From the NCBI RefSeq assembly GCF_000703165.1, contig NZ_JNLQ01000002.1:3286001-3350000 (forward strand): a stretch of DNA of 64,000 bases, read 5' to 3'. This document shows positions 1-9,161 of the stretch, one piece after another. Position 1 is the stretch's first letter. Each line of letters begins with the position of its first letter. This DNA comes from Butyrivibrio sp. AE3004. Its GTDB lineage: Bacteria; Bacillota; Clostridia; Lachnospirales; Lachnospiraceae. The translations under genes were made by a program, and so were the position numbers. The notes beneath the pieces were generated by a model. It ran no database searches and was not told the DNA's origin. It was given only the letters and a program-made list of their open reading frames with translations.

Positions 1-799
1 TTTTATTTATACATACATCAAAAATCAATTCATTACAATTTATTGTCATTATTTCTAATGTCTGTCCTGTAAGTGAATTTTTTTCCTCATGGCATTCAAT
101 TATTTCTCCCATAATTGAATATTGGTCGCACTCAACTCCAAATGGCATAAAATAATTATCAACCAAAGTGTAAATATCTGTTGTCTTAATCTGCTTAGAT
201 ATAGCACTATAAGTATCCATGTCATCAATAGAAAGAGATTCCATCGCAGACTCATCACCTTTTCTGGCTTTATGCATAAGCATTTCTCTTTCTCTTGTTC
301 TTTTTTTTGCAAAGCTTTTATCACTTTCTGTTTTGGCAATTGGCATCATAACTGTGCCTTTAAGTGATAGTGCTGATAATGTTAGTGTTGTCCCTTTTAT
401 AGGAAATCTGTTTTCATTTTGAATCTTTATATAGGGTATCATGTTTTGAAGATAAAAAATAATTGTAACTCCTACTCTTAGATCGTCACATACACCTGCA
501 TAAGATTCTTTTGATGAATGCCTCGAAACAGTAATATCTTCTTCTGTTGTGATTCTTGTTCCCCTGATATATGGATAATAATAATCATATAGAAATTTGT
601 CTTGTTCATTGAACTCTCCACAAACACAAATTCCTATCCCATCGGCAAAATCCTTGCAAAATTCTCCGATAAGCTTTTCTCCATCCTTAGTTACATATGA
701 TCTGGAATCAGCTTGTTGAACTGTCATAGCTATAAGCTGCTGTATATCTTCTCTGCTTTTAAAATTTTCAAAACCAATTGCTCTTAGATAATTATGCAC
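1..799 (-). CDS. DUF3881 family protein (3' end cut by window edge)
   Basis: The minus strand is open from a GTG at 799 to the window edge, about 266 codons, with a strong AAGGAGGT ribosome site just upstream that decides the GTG start. The protein begins VHNYLRAIGFENF, which I recognise as the opening of DUF3881, a family found mainly in Lachnospiraceae and of unknown function. No signal peptide or membrane segment is visible; the product looks cytosolic. It lies 98 nt downstream of serS on the same strand, so co-transcription is possible but an intervening palindrome may separate them. Family recall is from memory; function is unknown. Confidence 0.75.
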   Translation of the reverse strand, partial: MHNYLRAIGFENFKSREDIQQLIAMTVQQADSRSYVTKDGEKLIGEFCKDFADGIGICVCGEFNEQDKFLYDYYYPYIRGTRITTEEDITVSRHSSKESYAGVCDDLRVGVTIIFYLQNMIPYIKIQNENRFPIKGTTLTLSALSLKGTVMMPIAKTESDKSFAKKRTREREMLMHKARKGDESAMESLSIDDMDTYSAISKQIKTTDIYTLVDNYFMPFGVECDQYSIMGEIIECHEEKNSLTGQTLEIMTINCNELIFDVCINK

Positions 800-851
800 G
801 GATTTCACCTCCTTCCATTTTTTTCAAATAATATTCTCCATCTTACAACTT

Positions 852-890
852 AATATGCATAAACACAATTCAATTGTGTTTATGCATATT
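852..890. repeat. Perfect 19-bp inverted repeat between serS and DUF3881
   Basis: Arms 852-870 and 872-890 are perfect reverse complements around a single C. The arms are AT-rich, built on AATATGCATAAACACAATT. No T-run follows on the minus strand, so it is a poor intrinsic terminator for serS. It sits about 50 nt upstream of the DUF3881 ribosome site and could be an operator or an mRNA hairpin. Confidence 0.7.
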
Positions 891-897
891 ATTATTA

Positions 898-2184
898 TTA
901 TTTTACAGGTATTAGTTTTTCCTTACCACCCATGTACGGTCTCAATGCTACCGGTACATTTACAGAGCCATCCTCATTGAGATTATTCTCAAGGAAAGCT
1001 ATAAGCATACGCGGAGGTGCTACAACAGTATTATTCAATGTATGTGCAAGATAATTTCCATCTTTTCCTTTTATTCTTATCTTAAGTCTTCTTGCCTGAG
1101 CATCACCTAAATTTGAGCAACTTCCAACTTCAAAATATTTTTTCTGTCTGGGTGACCATGCCTCTACATCGCATGACTTACATTTAAGATCTGCAAGATC
1201 TCCTGAGCAACACTCAAGTGTACGAACCGGAATATCCAATGACCTAAATAAATCAACTGTATTCTGCCAAAGCTTGTCATACCACATCTTTGAATCTCCA
1301 GGCTTACATACAACTATCATTTCCTGTTTTTCAAACTGATGTATTCTGTAAACACCGCGCTCTTCAATTCCGTGTGCTCCTTTTTCTTTTCTGAAGCAAG
1401 GAGAATAACTTGTAAGTGTCTGAGGAAGTTCTTCCTCCATAATCTGTTGTTCCTTGAATTTACCAATCATGGAATGTTCACTTGTTCCAATCAGGTATAA
1501 ATCCTCACCTTCAATCTTATACATCATAGCTTCCATTTCAGGAAAACTCATTACACCTTCAACGACATTTCCATGAATCATGAAAGGAGGTACACAATAT
1601 GTAAAACCTCTGTCTATCATGAAGTCTCTGGCATATGAAATGACTGCAGAATGAAGTCTGGCAATATCACCCATCAAATAATAGAATCCATTACCTGCAA
1701 CTCTTCTTGCTGCATCAAAATCAATTCCGTTAAATCTTTCCATTATATCTGTATGATACGGTATTTCAAAATCTGGAACAAAAGGATCACCAAATTTTTC
1801 TATTTCTACATTTCCTGAATCATCTTTACCAATCGGAACACTTTCATCAATAATTTGAGGAATAACCATCATTATTTTCATTACTTTCTCATCTACAATT
1901 TTTTGATTTTCCTCAAGTTCTGCAAGTCTCTTAGCATTAGCTGCTACTTCTTCCTTTTTCTGTTCAGCTTCCTCTTTCTTTCCCTGTGCCATAAGTGCAC
2001 CGATTTCTTTTGAAATTTTATTCTTATGTGCGCGAAGTTCGTCTGCCTGTTGCTGATTACTTCTTCTCTCGTTATCAAGTTCAATAACTTCATCTACAAG
2101 CGGGAGTTTTTCATCCTGAAACTTCTTTTTAATATTTTCCTTTACTACATCAGGATTCTCTCTTAAGAATTTAATATCTATCAT
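898..2184 (-). CDS. serS: Seryl-tRNA synthetase
   Basis: Cytosolic class II aminoacyl-tRNA synthetase that charges tRNA-Ser with serine. At 428 aa it has the usual length. Residues about 30-105 form the long N-terminal coiled-coil arm that grips the tRNA. The catalytic core shows TSEHS (234-238), motif 2 with FRKE (264-267) and motif 3 HTLNNTVVAPPRMLI (from 381). A Cys-rich stretch around 325-338 (CC, CKSC) lies just before the serine-binding segment EVGSCSNLGDAQARR. The gene follows DUF4446 by 45 nt, which leaves no room for a T-box leader, so it probably depends on the upstream par promoter or an internal one. Confidence 0.97.
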   Translation of the reverse strand: MIDIKFLRENPDVVKENIKKKFQDEKLPLVDEVIELDNERRSNQQQADELRAHKNKISKEIGALMAQGKKEEAEQKKEEVAANAKRLAELEENQKIVDEKVMKIMMVIPQIIDESVPIGKDDSGNVEIEKFGDPFVPDFEIPYHTDIMERFNGIDFDAARRVAGNGFYYLMGDIARLHSAVISYARDFMIDRGFTYCVPPFMIHGNVVEGVMSFPEMEAMMYKIEGEDLYLIGTSEHSMIGKFKEQQIMEEELPQTLTSYSPCFRKEKGAHGIEERGVYRIHQFEKQEMIVVCKPGDSKMWYDKLWQNTVDLFRSLDIPVRTLECCSGDLADLKCKSCDVEAWSPRQKKYFEVGSCSNLGDAQARRLKIRIKGKDGNYLAHTLNNTVVAPPRMLIAFLENNLNEDGSVNVPVALRPYMGGKEKLIPVK

Positions 2185-2229
2185 TTTCTTTTCCCCTTTT
2201 ATTATAATTGTAACTTTGGTTACAAATTG

Positions 2230-2742
2230 TTAGTTTTGATAATCAATAGCTTCATTTAAAGCCATCTGTTCTTCATCTCCAAGTTCGAGTTTACATTTGC
2301 CATTTCTGATTTCTTTAGAATAGGAATAGCAGCCTTCTGTACTGTGTACAGAATTTAATAAAAATCCGTTATTATTTTCATCCAATAATGCAATCGAGTA
2401 ACTCAATTGTCCACCCATTTGATTAAATGCATCATATTTTATTATTCCGACTTTTTGGAAGCATGAAGCTAATCTTTCATATAAGTCATCTATATCTTTT
2501 TGGTTTTTTTCTGTTGCCTTTTTTATAAACTTGTTATCTTCAAACAAAGCAACTATTTCTTCTTCAAGTGAAGCAGCTTCTTTTCCTTTCATAAATCTTG
2601 ATATTTGATTTTCAATACTTTTAATTCTGTTAGACTGCATTATCAATAATATTAGAAGAACAATTATCAATAATATAATAGGAATAAGAATAAAAGCAAT
2701 ATCAATATTTAACCCTAATTGTCCCAACAAGTTACTATTCAT
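2230..2742 (-). CDS. DUF4446 family membrane-anchored protein
   Basis: A 170-aa protein with one strongly hydrophobic segment at about residues 14-35 and a short Asn-containing N-terminus, then a charged, probably coiled-coil stretch (40-95) and a compact C-terminal domain with YDAFNQMGGQLSYSIALLD and LNSVHSTEG. That C-terminal signature is DUF4446, a family commonly encoded beside parAB in clostridia and of unknown function. It starts 15 nt after parB ends and precedes serS, so it belongs to the par operon. A role at the membrane in chromosome segregation is only a guess from position. Confidence 0.85.
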   Translation of the reverse strand: MNSNLLGQLGLNIDIAFILIPIILLIIVLLILLIMQSNRIKSIENQISRFMKGKEAASLEEEIVALFEDNKFIKKATEKNQKDIDDLYERLASCFQKVGIIKYDAFNQMGGQLSYSIALLDENNNGFLLNSVHSTEGCYSYSKEIRNGKCKLELGDEEQMALNEAIDYQN

Positions 2743-2757
2743 CCCTCAACTTCTCCC

Positions 2758-3651
2758 CTATCTGAATAACCGCTCTGTAATTTTTTCAAGATCATCCGTA
2801 CTGTAAAATTCAATTTCTATTTTACCTACACCATCACCTTTTGTAGATATAGAAACTTTTGTACCTGTCGCCTGTGTACATTTATCTTCCAAATCTCTAT
2901 AAACTGATTCAATACTTGGATTAATTTTTGTATCCTTTTTGCTCTGCTTTTTTACTTTTCCCAGATTTTTGACTAGCTTCTCCGTATCACGTACACTCAT
3001 TTTTTGATCAAAAATCTGTTCAGCAATTTCTATTTGTTTTTCTTTATCCTCTATTGAAATTAATGCTCTGGCATGTCCGGTAGAAAGTTTACCATCAATA
3101 ACCATTTGTCTTACTTCTTCACATAACTTTAATAGTCTAAGTGAATTTGTAATAGCAACACGACTTTTAGAAACTTTCTCTGCAACTATGTCCTGAGTAT
3201 ATCCAAAATCATCGATTAGTTTTTTAAATGCAAGCGCTTCGTCTATAGGATTAAGATCATCCCTCTGAATATTATCAATTAACGCATATTCTGCTATTTC
3301 TTCTTCTGTCAGATTTTTAATTATTACAGGAACTTCTTTTAATCCTGCTTTCTTAGCAGCACGCCATCTTCTTTCACCACCAATTATTTCATAGTGGTCT
3401 CCTCTATCTTGAACTATCAAAGGATTTATTATTCCGTATTGTTTTATGGAATCAGATAGTTCTAATAGTTTATCTTCATCAAATGTTTTTCTTGGCTGTT
3501 CTCTATTTGGTTCAACCTTTGTTATATTTATTGTTACTACCTGTCCTTCTTCAGGTTTTCCATCCGATTCTTTTTTAGTTGGAGTCGGTGCCGGAGCAAT
3601 AAGCGCATCAAGTCCTTTCCCAAGGCCTCTCTTTGCATTCTTTGATGCCAT
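2758..3651 (-). CDS. parB: Chromosome partitioning protein ParB (Spo0J)
   Basis: A 297-aa ParB. It binds parS, spreads along DNA as a CTP-dependent clamp and loads condensin near the origin. The N-terminus has the usual GLGKGLDALI peptide, known in this family for contacting ParA. GGERRWRAAK (91-100) is the CTP-binding/clamp motif, followed by a helix-turn-helix (about 150-180, DIVAEKVSKSRVAITNSLRL) that reads parS, and a C-terminal dimer domain. It lies downstream of parA after a 193-nt gap that contains a parS variant, so ParB may bind its own leader. Confidence 0.96.
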   Translation of the reverse strand: MASKNAKRGLGKGLDALIAPAPTPTKKESDGKPEEGQVVTINITKVEPNREQPRKTFDEDKLLELSDSIKQYGIINPLIVQDRGDHYEIIGGERRWRAAKKAGLKEVPVIIKNLTEEEIAEYALIDNIQRDDLNPIDEALAFKKLIDDFGYTQDIVAEKVSKSRVAITNSLRLLKLCEEVRQMVIDGKLSTGHARALISIEDKEKQIEIAEQIFDQKMSVRDTEKLVKNLGKVKKQSKKDTKINPSIESVYRDLEDKCTQATGTKVSISTKGDGVGKIEIEFYSTDDLEKITERLFR

Positions 3652-3779
3652 GTTTTACCTCTTTCATTTCTCTTTTTTTATTCATCTATATACAAATATT
3701 TTTTTACTCAGATTAGTATAATATTTATTAATACTCACTAATACCTTAAGTTCTTTTAATATACTATATATAGTGATAA

Positions 3780-3795
3780 TGTTTCACGTGATACA
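3780..3795. promoter_or_regulatory. parS-like site, one mismatch (parA-parB gap)
   Basis: TGTTTCACGTGATACA matches the bacterial parS consensus TGTTTCACGTGAAACA except for one base in the right arm. It lies in the parA-parB intergenic region, about 130 nt upstream of the parB start, so it may serve both in segregation and in local control of parB. Confidence 0.75.
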
Positions 3796-3844
3796 TTTTA
3801 TTGTATCATTATAAATTTAATAATTAAATCTTTGTATTTAATTA

Positions 3845-4609
3845 TTAAAATTTTCTTCCTATTACTTCATCAGCAAGAAGTCTATATGCTTCTGCACCTG
3901 ATGATCTTGTATCATATAGATTTATTGGAAGTCCGTAGCTTGGTGCCTCTGCTAATCTTATATTTCTTGGAATAATTGTTTTATACACATTTTCAGAAAT
4001 ATGATCTTTTACATTTTCAACTACTTGCATTGAAAGGTTTGTTCGTGAGTCATACATAGTAAATATGACACCTTCCATTTCAAGATTTTCATTTAATCTC
4101 TCTTTTACAAGATTAACTGTATGTACTAATTGACTAAGTCCTTCCAAAGCATAATATTCACATTGAATTGGAACTAAAACTGTATTAGCTGTAGTCATGG
4201 CATTTATTGTTAACATACTCAAAGAAGGAGGACAATCTATTATTATAAAGTCATAGTTTTTTCTAATTTTTTCTATTGCGTTCCTTAGAATAAACTCCTT
4301 TTCTTCCATATCTATTAACTCAATCTCAACTGCAGCAAGATTTACATTTGAAGGAATAATATCTACACCATCTACTACATTTGTATATAATGCATCGTTT
4401 ACATTACATTCTCCTATTAGCAATTCATAGATTGTGTTTTCTAACTGATTCTTATTTAATCCAAAACCACTGGTTGTATTTCCCTGAGGATCTGTATCAA
4501 TAACAAGAACTTTTTTTCCTTTTTCAGCGAGTGTAGCTGAAAGATTTATAGATGTTGTAGTCTTACCGACTCCACCCTTTTGGTTGGCTATAGCTATTGC
4601 TCTTCCCAT
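3845..4609 (-). CDS. parA: Chromosome partitioning ATPase ParA (Soj)
   Basis: A 254-aa deviant-Walker ATPase that works with ParB on origin segregation and, in Bacillus, on DnaA control. KGGVGKTTTS (11-20) is the deviant Walker A with its signature lysine at 11; DTDPQGN and IIDCPPSLSMLTINA are the A' and Walker B regions. There is no N-terminal DNA-binding extension, so it is the chromosomal Soj type rather than a plasmid ParA. The 319-nt gap on its upstream side carries two parS sites. Confidence 0.97.
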   Translation of the reverse strand: MGRAIAIANQKGGVGKTTTSINLSATLAEKGKKVLVIDTDPQGNTTSGFGLNKNQLENTIYELLIGECNVNDALYTNVVDGVDIIPSNVNLAAVEIELIDMEEKEFILRNAIEKIRKNYDFIIIDCPPSLSMLTINAMTTANTVLVPIQCEYYALEGLSQLVHTVNLVKERLNENLEMEGVIFTMYDSRTNLSMQVVENVKDHISENVYKTIIPRNIRLAEAPSYGLPINLYDTRSSGAEAYRLLADEVIGRKF

Positions 4610-4768
4610 TTACTTTTTCTCTCCCTCTTTAATTTTTCAACTTTGTAATTATAACACAATTTATCTTTGTCAGTTTTATATTTCTATATGTAATTGTTTA
4701 TATTGTCGATACAATATTCAAGTAATTAATGTTTCACGACTTAATACAACTATATATTGCGTTTATAT

Positions 4769-4784
4769 GTTTCACGTGAAACAA
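4769..4784. promoter_or_regulatory. parS site (perfect consensus)
   Basis: TGTTTCACGTGAAACA is a perfect 16-bp palindrome identical to the general bacterial parS consensus. It is in the rsmG-parA gap (4610-4928), which holds no gene. A half-site, TGTTTCACG, lies about 40 nt away near 4729. Confidence 0.95.
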
Positions 4785-4818
4785 TTTATTGTATGAATAA
4801 TATTTTTAAATTTTCAAT

Positions 4819-4834
4819 GTTTCACGTGAAACTT
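4819..4834. promoter_or_regulatory. parS site (last base differs)
   Basis: TGTTTCACGTGAAACT matches parS at 15 of 16 positions, with a perfect 14-bp palindromic core. It lies 50 bp from the neighbouring site at 4769, roughly five helical turns, so both would face the same side of the DNA. Confidence 0.92.
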
Positions 4835-4928
4835 TTTTAATATATATTTTTTATATATTATATAGTAAATAGAAGTAACTAATTATGAATTTAAATCAGA
4901 AATTATTACATATTTAACTAAATTTTTA

Positions 4929-5666
4929 TTACAAAGGATTTTTTTGAGGTGTTCCTGCTTTTCTTGGATATTTGGATGATGTTTTTTGAACCTTATCTAT
5001 AATGCATATTGTTCTTCTTATATCAGAATTTGGTAGATTAAATTCCTCTTTTATATTTATTTTTCCACCTAATAAGTACAGCGCATTTTTTGCTTCTGCT
5101 ATTTCTTCTGTACCTTTATCACCTTTATATGCAATAAACTTTCCACCAACTTTTACAAAAGGTAAATCATATTCACATAAAGTGGAGAATTTTGCTACAG
5201 CCCGAGAAACAGCTATATCATATTTTTCTCTTAATTCACCCTTTTTATAATCTGCTAAATCTTCTGCTCTACCATGAACTGTAACTATTTTACCTTCCGT
5301 ATTTAGATCTAATTTTTCTATCACAGTATCCAAAAAATTTATTCTCTTTTGTAATGAATCAAGTAAAGTTATGTTCAGTTTTGGAAATACAATTTTTAAT
5401 ACAATACCGGGTAAGCCTGCACCAGTACCAATATCAATCAATGAATAATTCTGATCACTAAAATCAAAAATTTTTGCAGCTGAAATAGAATCAACAAAAT
5501 GCAATTTACATACATCATTAAAATCAGTGATTGCAGTAAGATTTATTTTTTCATTCCATTCAATTAGTAATTCATAGTATTTTTCCAGCTGCTCTAACTG
5601 ATAGTCTGTAAGACTAATATTAAATTCTCCAACATCTTTAATAAAATTATTAAAGTTATTATTCAA
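4929..5666 (-). CDS. rsmG: 16S rRNA (guanine527-N7)-methyltransferase RsmG (GidB)
   Basis: A SAM-dependent methyltransferase that modifies G527 of 16S rRNA; loss of its homologues gives low-level streptomycin resistance. At 245 aa it has family length. The SAM-binding motif DIGTGAGLPG is at 78-87, and AVSRAVAKFSTLCEY is the conserved mid-domain motif. The C-terminus is Lys/Arg-rich and slightly extended (KTSSKYPRKAGTPQKNPL). It is downstream of mnmG, in the classic mnmG-rsmG-parA-parB order, with a parS site in the gap. Confidence 0.96.
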   Translation of the reverse strand: MNNNFNNFIKDVGEFNISLTDYQLEQLEKYYELLIEWNEKINLTAITDFNDVCKLHFVDSISAAKIFDFSDQNYSLIDIGTGAGLPGIVLKIVFPKLNITLLDSLQKRINFLDTVIEKLDLNTEGKIVTVHGRAEDLADYKKGELREKYDIAVSRAVAKFSTLCEYDLPFVKVGGKFIAYKGDKGTEEIAEAKNALYLLGGKINIKEEFNLPNSDIRRTICIIDKVQKTSSKYPRKAGTPQKNPL

Positions 5667-5699
5667 ATTTTTTTACTCCTTAAAAAATACAATATATAG

Positions 5700-5715
5700 T
5701 GTTTCACGTGAAACA
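5700..5715. promoter_or_regulatory. parS site between mnmG and rsmG
   Basis: TGTTTCACGTGAAACA is a perfect match to consensus. It sits in the 59-nt gap between the mnmG stop and the rsmG start, so a ParB nucleoprotein complex here could affect transcription within the mnmG-rsmG unit. Confidence 0.95.
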
Positions 5716-5725
5716 TATAATACAA

Positions 5726-7654
5726 TTAGTGGTTATAATTATTTCTTGAATAATTTTCTAAATAAACAAGTAATACAGAAATATCAGCAGGATTAACTCC
5801 ACTGATTCTAGATGCCTGACCAACATTAACTGGTTTAATTTTTTTCAGATTTGCTCTTGCTTCAAGTCGTAAACTTAATACATCATCATAATTTATGTCT
5901 GAAGGAATTCTTTTATTTTCCATCTTTCTAAATTTTTCAACTTGTCTTTTTTGTCTATCTATGTAACCTTCATACTTTATATTGATTTCAACCTGTTCAA
6001 TTATATCTTTAGATAATTCTGGTCTATCCATATCAAGTTCTTCAATGCTTTGATAATCAAGTTCAGGACGACAAATAAGTTCAGCAAGTGAAACTGCTGT
6101 TTTCAATTTAGGAGAATTATGTCTTTCCATAAAATCCTGCACATTAGATGAGGCTCCAACTTTTATTGATTTTAAACGATTCATCTCATCTTCTATCTGT
6201 TTTTCTTTTAAAATAAGTGATTTGTATTTTTCTTCTGAAATAAGACCAGCTTCATAACCTTTTTTTCTTAAACGAATATCAGCATTATCTTGTCTAAGTA
6301 ACAATCTATATTCAGCTCTGGATGTCATCATTCTATAAGGCTCTAGATTATCCTTTGTAACAATGTCATCAACAAGAACTCCTATATATCCCTCAGATCT
6401 ATCAATAGAAATATAAGGTTTTCCTAAAATTTGCATACATGCATTTATACCTGCATAAAGTCCTTGAGCTGCTGCTTCCTCATAGCCACTACTACCGTTA
6501 AATTGTCCTGCACTAAAAAGTCCTTTTATCTTCTTTATTTCTAATGTAGGTGCAAGCTGTCCCGAACATAAACAATCATACTCTATTGCATATGCATTTT
6601 TTACAATAATACATTTTTCTAGACCGGGTACTGTTCTATACATTTGAACTTGTACATCCTCAGGCATAGATGATGACATACCGTCTACATACATCTCATT
6701 TGTATAAGTACCCTCGGGTTCAATAAATACCTGATGTCTTATTTTATCAGGAAATTTTACAACTTTATCTTCAATAGATGGGCAATATCTAGGACCTATA
6801 CCCTCAATTATTCCCGCATATATTGGAGATCTATTTATATTATTTCGTATAATTTCATGTGTTTTTTCATTTGTATAGGTTAACCAGCAATTAAATTGTT
6901 CTTTCTGTATATCGTCAGGATTTGTGTCAAAAGAAAAAGGAACTACAGGAGTATCACCATACTGGATTTCCATTTTTGAGAAGTCAATTGAATTTCCATC
7001 CATTCTTGCAGGTGTTCCAGTTTTAAATCTTCTAAGTTCAACTCCTGCTTTTATCAGGGAATCAGATAAAAGATTAGAAGGTTGTAATCCATTAGGTCCG
7101 GTATAAGAAATTGATTCTCCACATAAGCATCTGCTCTTTAGGTATGTTCCGGTACATAATATTATAGCTTTTGCTTCATATACTAATCCCGTAACTGTTT
7201 TTACACCTTTAATTTTTTTCTCGTATCCATGATTTATGAATTCATCATCTGTCTCTTTAAAATCCTCAAAAATAATTTCTGAAATTTCAGATTGCTTAAT
7301 GATTAAATTTTCCTGATTCTGCAGAATCATCTTCATTGATTTAGAATATTCCAATTTATCAGCTTGAGCACGAAGTGAATGAATGGCAGGACCCTTTGAT
7401 TTGTTTAACATTTTAGACTGGAGATATGTTTTATCAATATTTTTTCCCATTTCACCGCCCAGTGCATCAATTTCTCTAACCAAGTGTCCTTTAGATGATC
7501 CACCTATATGTGGATTACATGGCATAAATGCAATATTATCGACACTTAAAGTGAATAATATTGTTTTTAATCCGATTCGTGCGGCAGAAAGTCCAGCTTC
7601 ACAACCTGCATGTCCACCACCTATTACAATTACATCAACGCTATCAGCTAACAT
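5726..7654 (-). CDS. mnmG: tRNA U34 carboxymethylaminomethyl-modifying enzyme MnmG (GidA)
   Basis: A 642-aa FAD enzyme that with MnmE installs the cmnm5 group on U34 of tRNAs reading split codon boxes. The N-terminal Rossmann motif GGGHAGCEAG (12-21) binds FAD. CNPHIGGSSKGHLVREIDALGG and the paired Cys segment near CLCSGQLAPTLEIKKIKGLF are family hallmarks. The C-terminal helical domain (MTSRAEYRLLLRQDNAD onward) binds tRNA and MnmE. The ATG at 7654 has a GGAG site. It lies 18 nt after mnmE, so the two partner subunits are co-expressed. Confidence 0.98.
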   Translation of the reverse strand: MLADSVDVIVIGGGHAGCEAGLSAARIGLKTILFTLSVDNIAFMPCNPHIGGSSKGHLVREIDALGGEMGKNIDKTYLQSKMLNKSKGPAIHSLRAQADKLEYSKSMKMILQNQENLIIKQSEISEIIFEDFKETDDEFINHGYEKKIKGVKTVTGLVYEAKAIILCTGTYLKSRCLCGESISYTGPNGLQPSNLLSDSLIKAGVELRRFKTGTPARMDGNSIDFSKMEIQYGDTPVVPFSFDTNPDDIQKEQFNCWLTYTNEKTHEIIRNNINRSPIYAGIIEGIGPRYCPSIEDKVVKFPDKIRHQVFIEPEGTYTNEMYVDGMSSSMPEDVQVQMYRTVPGLEKCIIVKNAYAIEYDCLCSGQLAPTLEIKKIKGLFSAGQFNGSSGYEEAAAQGLYAGINACMQILGKPYISIDRSEGYIGVLVDDIVTKDNLEPYRMMTSRAEYRLLLRQDNADIRLRKKGYEAGLISEEKYKSLILKEKQIEDEMNRLKSIKVGASSNVQDFMERHNSPKLKTAVSLAELICRPELDYQSIEELDMDRPELSKDIIEQVEINIKYEGYIDRQKRQVEKFRKMENKRIPSDINYDDVLSLRLEARANLKKIKPVNVGQASRISGVNPADISVLLVYLENYSRNNYNH

Positions 7655-7672
7655 AAAAAATCTCCAATAAAA

Positions 7673-9070
7673 TTATTTACCCATACAGAATTTTGAGAAT
7701 ATTTCTTCAACAAGATCTTCATCTACTTCCTGGCCTATTATTTCACCTAAGAAAGTATAAGCATTCATGAGATCTATTGAATAAAAATCCTCTGACATAG
7801 AAGCATCTATACTGGCCTGAACTTTTTTCAAGCTATCAAGTGAATTTAGCAATGCTTCTTTTTGTCTTATGTTTGTTATATATATTTCATCCTTTAATGA
7901 TATGTCACCATTAAAAAATAAATTAGTTATTATATGTTTTAACTCATCAATACCTGTATCATCAATCATTGATGTCTTTATTACAGGTATTTCAATTCCA
8001 TATATTTTTTTTATATCATTTTCTAGTGAATTGATATTATCACTGATGTCATTTTTATTAAGAAGTATAATTACATTCTTATCAGATATTATCTTTTTTA
8101 TTCTGTCATCAGTTGAAACAGAATCATCTGTTGAATCTATAATATATAAAATAAGATCAGCATTCTCTGCAGATTTAACAGCTCTATCGACACCAATTTT
8201 TTCAACTTTATCCTCAGTATCTCTTATTCCTGCAGTATCCATAACTTTAAGTATAATATCGCCTAATCTTATATTTTCTTCTATAACATCTCTTGTCGTA
8301 CCTTCTATATCTGTTACTATCGCTTTTTCCTCTCCTGCTAGTTTATTAAGAAGGGATGATTTTCCGGCATTTGGCTTACCAATAATAACAGTTTTTATTC
8401 CATCTTTTCGAATAATACCTTCATCAGAAGTATTGATCATTTTTTCAAGTTTATCGATCCATTCATTATTTTTACTTCTAATCGTTTTGTCATAATCAGT
8501 CAGATCATAATTTTCAGGATCATCGATGGCAGATTCTATATATGCCATTTCATATAAAATTTCTTTTCTTAGTTCATCGACTTTTTTAAATAATAATCCA
8601 TTCAACTGAAGTTCTGAATTTTTTACCGAAAATTCATTTTGAGCATGTATAAGATCCATTATTGCTTCTGCCCTGGTAAGATCAATTCTCCCATTTAAAA
8701 AAGCCCTTTTTGTAAATTCACCGGGTTCAGCAATTCTACATCCGTTCGAAATAAGAAGATTCAATATTTTTTCCATTATAAGTCTTCCACCATGTGAGTT
8801 AATCTCAACAACATTCTCTTTTGTATAACTCCTCGGTGCTTTCATTAATGAAACCATTATTTCATCAACTTTATTATTGTTATCATCAACAATAAAACCA
8901 TAATTTATAGTATGGCTTTCAAACAGTTTAAGGCTATGATTTCCTTTAGCATCTATATATAACTTATCTACTATTTCTATAGCTTTATCACCACTAACTC
9001 TGATTATTCCAATTCCGGCATCAATCATTGCAGTTGCTATAGCACATATTGTATCTTCCTTAAAAAACAT
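7673..9070 (-). CDS. mnmE: tRNA modification GTPase MnmE (TrmE)
   Basis: A 465-aa multidomain GTPase, partner of MnmG. The N-terminal tetrahydrofolate-binding domain covers about 1-120, followed by a helical region split by the G domain. G1 is GKPNAGKSS (231-239), G2 DIEGTTRD (254-261), G3 DTAG (278-281) and G4 NKND. The C-terminus ends FCMGK, carrying the invariant cysteine of the family's CxGK tail. It is followed by mnmG after 18 nt; a terminator separates it from jag upstream. Confidence 0.98.
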   Translation of the reverse strand: MFFKEDTICAIATAMIDAGIGIIRVSGDKAIEIVDKLYIDAKGNHSLKLFESHTINYGFIVDDNNNKVDEIMVSLMKAPRSYTKENVVEINSHGGRLIMEKILNLLISNGCRIAEPGEFTKRAFLNGRIDLTRAEAIMDLIHAQNEFSVKNSELQLNGLLFKKVDELRKEILYEMAYIESAIDDPENYDLTDYDKTIRSKNNEWIDKLEKMINTSDEGIIRKDGIKTVIIGKPNAGKSSLLNKLAGEEKAIVTDIEGTTRDVIEENIRLGDIILKVMDTAGIRDTEDKVEKIGVDRAVKSAENADLILYIIDSTDDSVSTDDRIKKIISDKNVIILLNKNDISDNINSLENDIKKIYGIEIPVIKTSMIDDTGIDELKHIITNLFFNGDISLKDEIYITNIRQKEALLNSLDSLKKVQASIDASMSEDFYSIDLMNAYTFLGEIIGQEVDEDLVEEIFSKFCMGK

Positions 9071-9106
9071 TTCTATTCCTCAAAAAATAAAAATATAAAA
9101 AATGCA

Positions 9107-9149
9107 ATAAAAGCTGCCAATTGAAATTAATATAAAATCAATGGCAGCT
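9107..9149 (-). terminator. Terminator after jag
   Basis: Arms 9112-9119 (AGCTGCCA) and 9142-9149 (TGGCAGCT) pair, with extra partial pairing inside, and a T-rich tract follows on the minus strand. It ends the rpmH-to-jag unit before mnmE. Confidence 0.75.
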
Positions 9150-9161
9150 CTTAATATTTTG

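Noticed and set aside
100..422. Short open frames at the left edge
   Set aside because: The long GTG-started minus-strand frame (DUF3881) covers the region with a strong ribosome site and a recognisable start.
2185..2229. T-box riboswitch upstream of serS
   Set aside because: Only 45 nt separate DUF4446 and serS and no T-box sequence or antiterminator is present.
7869..8495. 208-aa plus-strand open frame opposite mnmE
   Set aside because: It is the antisense shadow of the conserved mnmE gene and has a hydrophobic, low-complexity composition.
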